From: JBLIOB01 sp047639575
Lineage (GTDB): Bacteria > Bacteroidota > Bacteroidia > Flavobacteriales_D > Parvicellaceae
NCBI GenBank assembly: GCA_047639575.1
Contig: JBLIOB010000302.1
Span: 1 to 5,176, forward strand
Direction: 5' to 3'
Length of the DNA: 5,176 nucleotides
The position numbers were made by a program, and so were the translations under genes. The notes beneath the pieces are model-generated. The model had not been told where the DNA came from and made no database searches. It was given only the letters and a program-made list of their open reading frames with translations. Of the stretch, positions 1-5,176 are shown in pieces (position 1 is the stretch's first letter; each line of letters begins with the position of its first letter).

Positions 1-1404
1 ATTGGAAACGCACAGGTTCAGCCAATTACTCCCATTTGCCCAGGTGATTCAACCCTTTTAATGGCGTCAGGAGGCGCCACATATCAGTGGCTCCCGAACA
101 CAGACTTAAGTCACCCAACTGCAGGTACTACGTGGGCTTTTCCCCCAGTTACAACAGATTACATGGTAATTGCAACAGACAGTTGTGGGATTGATACTGC
201 TTTAATTACAGTTACTGTTTTTAACCCTGTTTGGACCGTTGACGGTGACACAACTGTATGTGGTGGAATTCCAGTTCCGTTAAATGCTACAGGTGGTGTT
301 TCTTACAGTTGGGAGCCAGCTGCGTTAATGATCGGTGCAAATACTGGTGCTCCAATAATAACAACTTTCGATACGACCACGGCAATAGTAACTATTATAA
401 CAATTGATGGATGTGAAGTAATCGATTCTGTAATCATTAACACGATTAATTCAGTGCCTATCCCTATACTTACTGCAGATACTGCAATTTGTCTAGGAGA
501 TCCTTTAACCATCATTGCAAGCTCAAATGCAGATATAGAATTTATTTCTCCGGTTGTGGCAAATCCTTTTGACTCAGTTCAAGTAGTTCAACCAGTTTCT
601 AATACCACTTATGTTGTTTCGTTTACGAACCAATGCGGTGTAATTATGGACAGTGTTGTCGTTCAAGTAATGTATATAAATCCTATCGTTTCCCCAGATA
701 CAATGATTTGCCCTGGAGACACTGCAGATTTAAGAGCGTCAGGCGGAACAATTTATAGTTGGTCTCCAACTGGATCAATTGCTTATCCGGACAGCTCAAA
801 TACACCGGCATGGCCAACTTCTGCAACAACCTATACGGTAACAGTTTCTACCAATAATGGATGTACAAAGGACATTAACGTTACGGTGGGCATGCACCCT
901 TTACCCTACGTGCATGCAGGTGATGATCAGTATATTACTTTTGGAAGTGAAACACAGTTAAATGGAGTTGCTAGCATTACAGATTCTACATTTTGGACTT
1001 CCGTGGACACACTCTCATGCTACCCATGCCTTGACCCTACTGTATTTCCTTTTGCAACCACTGATTATATAATTCATACAATCGATAATAACGGTTGTGA
1101 AAATACGGATACGGTAACTGTGTTTTTAGATGGAACTCTTTATGTTCCGAATGCATTTTCTCCGAATGGCGATGGCAAAAATGATTACTTCGTTGTAATG
1201 GGTGAAGAAATCGTGAAGTTTAAGATGAGAGTATTTGATCGTTGGGGGCTTCAAATTTTCTATTCTGAAAACATGAATTTCCAATGGGATGGCAAGTTCA
1301 AAGGAGATGTTGTTCAAATAGACACCTACGTTTGGAAAATTGAGTATGAAGACAGCTGGGGCAGACTAGGCACATTAATCGGGCACGTAAGTGTGATTCG
1401 GTAA
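1..1404 (+). CDS. Secreted multi-domain surface protein with Ig/PKD-like repeats and T9SS type B (gliding motility-associated) C-terminal domain, 5' partial
   Basis: The frame is open from base 1, so the N-terminus and signal peptide are missing; the ATG at 61 lies inside a repeat and is not the start. The visible 467 residues contain five tandem beta-sandwich-like modules of about 70-77 residues, then a C-terminal domain from about residue 380. That domain opens with VPNAFSPNGDGKND (382-395), continues with a FDRWG core and a WDGK turn, and ends in GHVSVIR. This is the pattern of the gliding-motility-associated C-terminal family (TIGR04131/CHU_C), known as the type B signal for export through the T9SS and retention at the outer surface. 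The modules resemble those of SprB-like adhesins and other large Bacteroidota surface proteins. I infer an adhesive or structural role outside the cell; the partner is unknown. The stop codon is 21 bp from the end of the convergent dioxygenase gene. The family call is firm, the specific function is not. Confidence 0.93.
   Translation: MGNAQVQPITPICPGDSTLLMASGGATYQWLPNTDLSHPTAGTTWAFPPVTTDYMVIATDSCGIDTALITVTVFNPVWTVDGDTTVCGGIPVPLNATGGVSYSWEPAALMIGANTGAPIITTFDTTTAIVTIITIDGCEVIDSVIINTINSVPIPILTADTAICLGDPLTIIASSNADIEFISPVVANPFDSVQVVQPVSNTTYVVSFTNQCGVIMDSVVVQVMYINPIVSPDTMICPGDTADLRASGGTIYSWSPTGSIAYPDSSNTPAWPTSATTYTVTVSTNNGCTKDINVTVGMHPLPYVHAGDDQYITFGSETQLNGVASITDSTFWTSVDTLSCYPCLDPTVFPFATTDYIIHTIDNNGCENTDTVTVFLDGTLYVPNAFSPNGDGKNDYFVVMGEEIVKFKMRVFDRWGLQIFYSENMNFQWDGKFKGDVVQIDTYVWKIEYEDSWGRLGTLIGHVSVIR
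25..1125 (+). repeat. Five tandem Ig/PKD-like modules with paired cysteines
   Basis: Protein-level repeats inside the surface protein. Units start near residues 9, 83, 159, 231 and 303. Units 1-4 open with a [IV]C-x-G-[DI] motif, often followed by a SGG-x-x-Y-x-W-x-P-like strand, and close with a TTY-x-V strand, an [DN]-x-C turn and D-x-x-x-x-V. Cysteine pairs are C13/C62, C87/C138, C164/C212 and C237/C288, with successive first cysteines 74, 77 and 73 residues apart. Unit 5 lacks the opening cysteine and has instead a CYPC-L-DP motif (C340, C343) plus C366, a variant common in Bacteroidota gliding-associated proteins. The units are diverged in DNA sequence, so this is old duplication, not a recent tandem array. 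Disulphide pairing within each unit is inferred from the spacing. Confidence 0.8.
1138..1401 (+). other. T9SS type B C-terminal sorting domain (CHU_C/TIGR04131-like)
   Basis: This is the last 88 or so residues of the surface protein. The hallmark VPNAFSPNGDGKND block comes first, followed by a beta-strand-rich segment with F-DRWG, a QWDGKFKGD turn, a Y-x-W-x-I-x-Y strand and a final basic residue in GHVSVIR. The order and length match the known type B sorting domain, which directs export across the outer membrane by the type IX system. The translocon genes themselves are not in the window. Confidence 0.92.
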
Positions 1405-1409
1405 ACTAG

Positions 1410-1427
1410 AAATAGACCATTCTATTT
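1410..1427. terminator. Possible bidirectional terminator hairpin between convergent genes
   Basis: A perfect 7-bp inverted repeat, AAATAGA / TCTATTT, flanks a 4-base CCAT loop. It starts 6 bp after the stop codon of the surface-protein gene, and its right arm overlaps the stop codon of the dioxygenase gene. The position suits a shared terminator for two converging transcripts. Against this, the stem has a single G-C pair and no long T-run follows it on either strand, so it would be weak as a classical intrinsic terminator. Confidence 0.35.
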
Positions 1428-1956
1428 AAACGAATCTTTCATCAACCTCCATCACGGTTGCGCATTTATCGCAAGTTCTTTTCGCCTCGTCTGAATAATA
1501 GTCTTTAAATCTAGATTGAAAATCATTTTCAATATCTACCAATCCAAATTTATATTCATGAAGTAAGTGGTTGCAATTATCACAAAACCACATTAAGCCG
1601 TCCATCATTGGAGTGCCTTTTCTTACTTTTTCAATAACAAGTCCTACCGTGTTCTCACCTCTTATTGGAGAATGTGGTACATGAGAAGGCAACAAGAACA
1701 TCTCCCCTTCTTTAATCTCAATTTCTACTGCCTTGCCTTCTTCCTGAATTTTAACGGTTACGTCTCCTTCAATCTGATAAAACCATTCTTCACCTTCATT
1801 GTAATGATAGTCTTTTCTTGCGTTTGGTCCACCAACTACCATTACGATGAAATCTCCTGCATCTTTATAAAGACACTTGTTTCCTACGGGCGGTTTTAAT
1901 AAATCTCGATTGTCTTCAATCCACTTATGTATATTAAAAGGTCTTGTAATTGCCAT
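1426..1956 (-). CDS. nbaC: 3-hydroxyanthranilate 3,4-dioxygenase
   Basis: This 176-residue cupin enzyme opens the ring of 3-hydroxyanthranilate with O2 to give 2-amino-3-carboxymuconate semialdehyde, which cyclises to quinolinate for NAD synthesis or is degraded further. It acts in the cytoplasm. The residues expected from characterised bacterial enzymes are present: Fe(II) ligands H51, E57 and H95; substrate-binding R47, R99 and E109; and a C-terminal rubredoxin-like metal site with CDNC (C125, C128) and CDKC (C162, C165). That second site marks the bacterial/fungal type of the enzyme, as against the longer animal form without it. The length is the usual full length. The ATG at 1954-1956 is preceded by an A-rich leader with no Shine-Dalgarno motif, as is normal in Bacteroidota. 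No other kynurenine-pathway gene is visible: the gene stands alone, convergent with the surface-protein gene and divergent from the WG-repeat gene. The symbol haao is used for the animal homologue. Confidence 0.97.
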   Translation of the reverse strand: MAITRPFNIHKWIEDNRDLLKPPVGNKCLYKDAGDFIVMVVGGPNARKDYHYNEGEEWFYQIEGDVTVKIQEEGKAVEIEIKEGEMFLLPSHVPHSPIRGENTVGLVIEKVRKGTPMMDGLMWFCDNCNHLLHEYKFGLVDIENDFQSRFKDYYSDEAKRTCDKCATVMEVDERFV

Positions 1957-2099
1957 GACTGATTTTTTTTCTAAGATAGAAAGTTTCTTTCTTCAATTTT
2001 CATGTGCTGACTAAAATCAGTTTTATGAACGCATGAAGTAACATCATCTTGTAACCTATATTTCATAACTTGTTATTATTAAAAACGCCACTCAACACG
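1957..2099. promoter_or_regulatory. Divergent intergenic region carrying both upstream regions
   Basis: These 143 bp separate the dioxygenase start codon from the probable TTG start of the WG-repeat gene, so promoters for both should lie here. The region is AT-rich and has no long open frame. The best match to the Bacteroidota -7 element (TAnnTTTG) on the plus strand is TATATTTC at 2057-2064, one mismatch, without a TTG element at the expected distance upstream. On the minus strand the best is TATCTTAG at 1978-1971, also one mismatch, with a TTG 15 bases upstream, shorter than the usual spacing. Neither is convincing as a mapped promoter. No ribosome-binding motif is evident before either start. 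Confidence 0.5.
1958..2021. repeat. 9-bp inverted repeat in the divergent intergenic region
   Basis: ACTGATTTT at 1958-1966 is exactly matched by its reverse complement AAAATCAGT at 2013-2021, with 46 bases between the arms. The left arm ends one base from the dioxygenase start codon. It could be two half-sites for a regulator or a long-range hairpin in the dioxygenase leader. Both arms are AT-rich, so chance is a real alternative. Confidence 0.3.
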
Positions 2100-2183
2100 T
2101 TGCCTAAAGCTAACATATATAACCAAATCTGGAATTTGTTCTTTTCACTTTTTCTAATCGGAATCGGATATTCTGTTCACGCT
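2100..2183 (+). other. Signal peptide of the WG-repeat protein
   Basis: Residues 1-28 show K3 near the start, a hydrophobic stretch around residues 13-23 (LFFSLFLIGIG), and a VHA|Q cleavage site. An Ala-Gln junction is very common in signal peptides of Bacteroidota. There is no lipobox cysteine, so the product is not a lipoprotein. The positive charge at the N-terminus is weak (one Lys), which leaves some doubt about the exact start. Confidence 0.75.
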
Positions 2184-5176
2184 CAAAGAGCAATGGACGC
2201 AATTGTGCGCCCTACTCCAGTTCAAAACCCTAAAGACAGTATCATCAAGCCATTTGAGGACTACACAAAATGCTATACCGGTTTTATAAATGGGCTTGGC
2301 GATACTATTCACCAAGCAAAATTTGACCTTGTAAAACAACTTCGCTTATTTAATAAGTGGCATTACTTGGTGAGGCAAGACATGAAATGGGGGCTTTTAG
2401 ACCATAAAGGCAATCAGTTAATTGAGTGTAAATATGAAACACTTCTTTATCAAAACTTGCCGAATCAATGGCAATACGGGCAAGTTTCAAAATATGCTTC
2501 TGAAAAATGTCAAAGAAGCATTGCCAATCGTGGGTTCTTTCCAATGTTTAGTGTTTGGCAAAATGGTAAATGTGGGATAGTAGACTACAAGGATCAAATC
2601 AAAGTAGCACTTAAATATTTAAATGTAACTCCTTCCATTTGGCTAGACTCATCTTGGCGCCCAACTCTAGTGTTTTACACCCAATCTGAACCTTTAACCC
2701 ATCGTAATTACAACAATTTCACTCAACAATACGATGCGATTAGGGACAGTTTAGGAGAACTAATTTTTACTTCCCCGTTAAGCTATTACGAACCGATGCA
2801 CGTAGTTGATAATAATTGTAAACTCAAATTATATCTTGCTGTTAATAAATACGATGACAATGATAGTTTCACTCGTAAATTATACAACATTGAAGACTTC
2901 AATTCTCCTCCATTAGAGGGTGATGAGTTCGAGTGTTTTTCTGATTTTATTAATGCAGTAACAGTATCAAGAAAGAGAGGAACAAATGATACAAGTCAAA
3001 TTTTCAATTTAGACTTTGAACCGTTAACTCCTAAATTTAAAGGCCGAACTATTGTTTTAAATTCGAATGGAAGAGAAGCCAACCAGCCGTTGAACAAAGA
3101 CAAAAAGTACCTTCTTCATTATGCTTTTAAAACCTCATCTCCACACTTTGACAGAAAATTTTACTCCTACTTTTCTGACTTTGAAGGCAATACACTTATT
3201 AAAGAAAGATACGGCCAAGGCAGCGTTGAGTATACGTCCGACTCTACTTTTTTCGTTCGATTTTATCAAACAAAAAAAGGCCGAGACGGAAAAAATGAAC
3301 GTTACTATTTCTACGCTTTTCATCCAGATGGCAGTAAAATAATCGGAGGACTTTATGATGTTGCTAGATTTGAAAAAGAAAGTCTTGTTCCTCACTTCAC
3401 CTTGAATAAAAAAGGGAAACAAGAGTACTGGCTGGATCTTAAAGGAAAAACTTATTTTAAAAAGGGTAAGTATGTACGAATTCAGGAAACAGATTGTCAA
3501 GATTCCTTAGGAGTCTATCGAGTTGTTAGTCAAGATCTAAAGACTGGTTATGTGGACATTAATGAAAAAGAACTAATACCTCTCAAGTATCAATCGGTTA
3601 GTTCCGACAAAAGCTTTCTCACTCATTTTGCAATGTATAAACACGATTCAATGGATTTATACGATAGTCAATTTACAATTCTGTACCGCGGAATAAAGCA
3701 TATTGAAACAGGCCATGCGCTAGATTCATTATTTAAAAGAACGAGAAGAGGCTGCAAATTTATCGTCAGAGGCAACAAACTCTACCAAAAATCTAAGCGG
3801 GTGGAAGTTTTAATGGACTCGACTTCTTTCTCTTTTAAAAACAATTATGAAGTCGTTAACAACCACTTCATTGTCAATAAAAAAGGAATTCTTATTAACA
3901 CGCAGTTTCATGTAACAGAGCACAAGCAATATTTCATCACTAATACTCGTAACGGCCGGCACCAAGAATTAATCTTTAAAAAAGATCCCGAGAAAAATAT
4001 CAGAACCGTCAGGCGAGTAAAACTAATCTCAGAAGACATCATTCTTATTACCCTCCCAAATCAGCATCGCGAACTTTATAATTTCAAAACAGGTTCATCC
4101 GTTGAATTTGTGCACGAGGTTATCTATGATTACAAAAATGATCGATACTGGCATGCCACAGAGGAAATAAAACAGATCTTAAACAAGTGGGTTGTAAAAA
4201 ACAGTAATGACTCATTGTTATCTCCTTTGATTTTTGACGTCCCTTTAAAATGTCATTTGCCGATACAAACTTATTTGCGTGATGGGAAGTTCGGATTGAT
4301 AGGAAATGATTTATCGATCTTATTACCTGCTAAATATGACAAAATCATAAAGCATCAAGAAAGCGATACTACGTATGGTTTTGCTATTTTCAAAAAAGAA
4401 CAAGGTTGGGGATATTTCAACTCAAAAAAAGAATTTCTCAAGCCTAAGTTTAGTGGTGTTAGTTTCGTTGATCAATCTGATTTAATGTTTGTTTTTGCTA
4501 ATGATTCATCAGGAAAAGTTGCATTAATTAATTCCAGTTTCGATCTTTTAATTCCGTTCAGCAGTAAATCTGAGATAGCGAAAAACAAATCATTGACTTC
4601 ATTATTTGAAGTTACAGATATTAACTTTTACATGAAAAAAACATATGACACAACAAATGCGGCACATATAGAATATTTTGTGAAAACGCTACTAAGTACT
4701 GCTTTTCACAATCGGGTAGAGTATGGCCATGAATATTCAAAGGTTTATGTTTTAAACTCCAATTGGCACCTTCCTGACACTTATCCACCAGGATCTAATC
4801 ACGACCAAAGGTCCATTACAATTTCCACAAATTACTTCTCTAAGTACTATGCATCTGCAGATTCAAATTATTATTGGCACAAACAATATGGAGCAAGTCC
4901 TCAACATTCAACTGTCCTTAATTATTCGTTCACCTCCTCAGGAATTCACTTGTTGAAGAGGAACGAAATCTTTAGACCGGATAAAGGTGCTCTATTAGAA
5001 TCAATACTCTTAAAACGAATAAACCGTGACCAGCTATTCGGCTTAAATTGTGTAAATATTAATCAACATATCGAAACATTTAAAAGTAGGTACAAGCTCG
5101 TTTATGGAGGGATTCAATTTGAGCTTGGTCCAAATTACAATGACAAGAAGATCTTTCTTACTTCAGAAGAACTAAA
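2100..5176 (+). CDS. Large exported WG-repeat protein with DUF3298-like C-terminal region, 3' partial
   Basis: One frame runs from an in-frame stop at 2052-2054 to the right edge with no stop, giving at least 1025 codons. I chose TTG at 2100 because it puts a complete signal peptide at the front; the first ATG (2193, residue 32) would remove it, and TTG at 2070 is the other candidate. Residues 1-28 form a signal peptide ending in VHA before Q29. WG-type repeat cores (x-W-G-hydrophobic-hydrophobic-D, then L-I-P-x-x-Y) occur at KWGLLD (96-101), KCGIVD (157-162), KTGYVD (481-486), KFGLIG (730-735), GWGYFN (769-774) and KVALIN (806-811). Residues about 170-470 and 510-725 are rich in Lys, Asn, Phe and Tyr with no family I recognise. 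From about residue 840 the sequence resembles DUF3298 (RsiV/PdaC-like). WG repeats are thought to form beta-structures that bind other molecules; an envelope location is inferred and the function is unknown. It stands alone on its strand here. Confidence 0.87.
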   Translation, partial: MPKANIYNQIWNLFFSLFLIGIGYSVHAQRAMDAIVRPTPVQNPKDSIIKPFEDYTKCYTGFINGLGDTIHQAKFDLVKQLRLFNKWHYLVRQDMKWGLLDHKGNQLIECKYETLLYQNLPNQWQYGQVSKYASEKCQRSIANRGFFPMFSVWQNGKCGIVDYKDQIKVALKYLNVTPSIWLDSSWRPTLVFYTQSEPLTHRNYNNFTQQYDAIRDSLGELIFTSPLSYYEPMHVVDNNCKLKLYLAVNKYDDNDSFTRKLYNIEDFNSPPLEGDEFECFSDFINAVTVSRKRGTNDTSQIFNLDFEPLTPKFKGRTIVLNSNGREANQPLNKDKKYLLHYAFKTSSPHFDRKFYSYFSDFEGNTLIKERYGQGSVEYTSDSTFFVRFYQTKKGRDGKNERYYFYAFHPDGSKIIGGLYDVARFEKESLVPHFTLNKKGKQEYWLDLKGKTYFKKGKYVRIQETDCQDSLGVYRVVSQDLKTGYVDINEKELIPLKYQSVSSDKSFLTHFAMYKHDSMDLYDSQFTILYRGIKHIETGHALDSLFKRTRRGCKFIVRGNKLYQKSKRVEVLMDSTSFSFKNNYEVVNNHFIVNKKGILINTQFHVTEHKQYFITNTRNGRHQELIFKKDPEKNIRTVRRVKLISEDIILITLPNQHRELYNFKTGSSVEFVHEVIYDYKNDRYWHATEEIKQILNKWVVKNSNDSLLSPLIFDVPLKCHLPIQTYLRDGKFGLIGNDLSILLPAKYDKIIKHQESDTTYGFAIFKKEQGWGYFNSKKEFLKPKFSGVSFVDQSDLMFVFANDSSGKVALINSSFDLLIPFSSKSEIAKNKSLTSLFEVTDINFYMKKTYDTTNAAHIEYFVKTLLSTAFHNRVEYGHEYSKVYVLNSNWHLPDTYPPGSNHDQRSITISTNYFSKYYASADSNYYWHKQYGASPQHSTVLNYSFTSSGIHLLKRNEIFRPDKGALLESILLKRINRDQLFGLNCVNINQHIETFKSRYKLVYGGIQFELGPNYNDKKIFLTSEEL
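4281..4559 (+). repeat. Three consecutive WG-type repeats (protein level)
   Basis: Residues 728-820 of the WG-repeat protein hold three adjacent units. Their W-equivalent positions are F731, W770 and V807, spaced 39 and 37 residues apart, the usual size of such units. Each has a G-hydrophobic-hydrophobic-[GN] core followed by a strand ending in L-P, K-P or I-P (LLPAKYD, LKPKF, LIPF). Only the middle one keeps the literal WG. The earlier units at residues 97, 158 and 482 are isolated from this array and from each other. Confidence 0.7.
4617..5176 (+). other. DUF3298-like C-terminal region (RsiV/PdaC-like), truncated by window end
   Basis: Residues about 840-1025 of the WG-repeat protein. A strand segment ITIST (906-910) is followed by NYSFTSSGIHLLKRNEIFRPD (first residue 941) and LLESILLKRI (965-974). 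This matches the DUF3298 order: a strand pair, N-[FY]-D-x-x-x-G, L-x-L-x-x-[IL]F, then a helix. A late strand, LVYGGIQFEL (1000-1009), leads to IFLTSEEL (1018-1025), resembling the family's closing G-[LI]-x-F and Y-x-E-L. The GGAH-like motif typical of many members is not clear here. In the family, this closing motif sits near the C-terminus, so the stop is probably just beyond the window. The assignment is from remembered family pattern, not an alignment. Confidence 0.5.

Noticed and set aside
61..63. ATG as the start codon of the surface protein
   Set aside because: The same frame is open to base 1 and the residues before it (ICPGDSTLL) are the opening strand of the first module, so this Met is internal.
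303..515. Minus-strand open frame of 70 codons, rich in Ile and Val
   Set aside because: Antisense to the clearly coding Ig-like modules. The hydrophobic composition comes from reading Asn/Asp/Thr-rich codons in reverse, and no motif is present.
1126..1317. Minus-strand open frame of 63 codons
   Set aside because: Antisense to the conserved T9SS C-terminal domain, whose frame is certain.
1672..1899. Plus-strand open frame of 75 codons inside the dioxygenase gene
   Set aside because: Complementary to the cupin core that contains the Fe ligands. No family resemblance.
2007..2020. Short palindrome CTGA-CTAAAA-TCAG
   Set aside because: A 4-bp stem is expected by chance. Its right arm is already part of the longer inverted repeat.
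2057..2064. TATATTTC as a Bacteroidota -7 promoter element for the WG-repeat gene
   Set aside because: It has one mismatch to TAnnTTTG, and no TTG element lies 17-23 bases upstream; too weak to call in AT-rich DNA.
2154..2544. Two minus-strand open frames of 61 and 64 codons (2154-2339 and 2350-2544)
   Set aside because: Both lie antisense to the N-terminal part of the WG-repeat protein, including its first recognisable repeat; neither has a recognisable motif.
3121..3500. Overlapping plus-strand (3121-3342) and minus-strand (3135-3500, 121 codons) open frames
   Set aside because: Both are in other frames of the long WG-repeat gene. The minus frame looks membrane-like only because Lys/Glu-rich codons read as Phe/Leu in reverse.

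Overview
The window looks like a chromosomal fragment from a member of the Bacteroidota, probably a Flavobacteriales- or Sphingobacteriales-like lineage. The evidence is a protein ending in the type B sorting domain of the type IX secretion system (T9SS), a system largely confined to this phylum. Also consistent are an AT-rich base composition, A-rich leaders without Shine-Dalgarno sequences, and an 'AQ'-type signal peptide cleavage site. The genus cannot be fixed from the sequence.

Layout. Bases 1-1404 (+) hold the 3' end of a large secreted surface protein: five tandem Ig/PKD-like modules followed by a gliding-motility-associated C-terminal domain; its start lies outside the window. Bases 1426-1956 (-) hold a complete, convergent gene for 3-hydroxyanthranilate 3,4-dioxygenase, an enzyme of the kynurenine route from tryptophan to NAD, with all catalytic and rubredoxin-like metal residues visible. 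A small AT-rich hairpin lies between these two genes. Bases 1957-2099 form a divergent intergenic region. From about base 2100 to the right edge (+) there is one uninterrupted reading frame of at least 1025 codons. It encodes an exported protein with scattered WG-type repeats and a C-terminal region that resembles DUF3298 (RsiV/PdaC-like). It is easy to miss because it has no upstream ATG (probable TTG start) and its stop lies beyond the window.

The three genes do not form an operon: the first two converge and the last two diverge. The sequence shows no functional link between them. Two are envelope or surface proteins and one is a cytoplasmic metabolic enzyme. There are no RNA genes, CRISPR arrays, insertion sequences or phage genes. 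The most notable item is the large WG-repeat/DUF3298-like protein, whose middle portion I cannot assign to a family.
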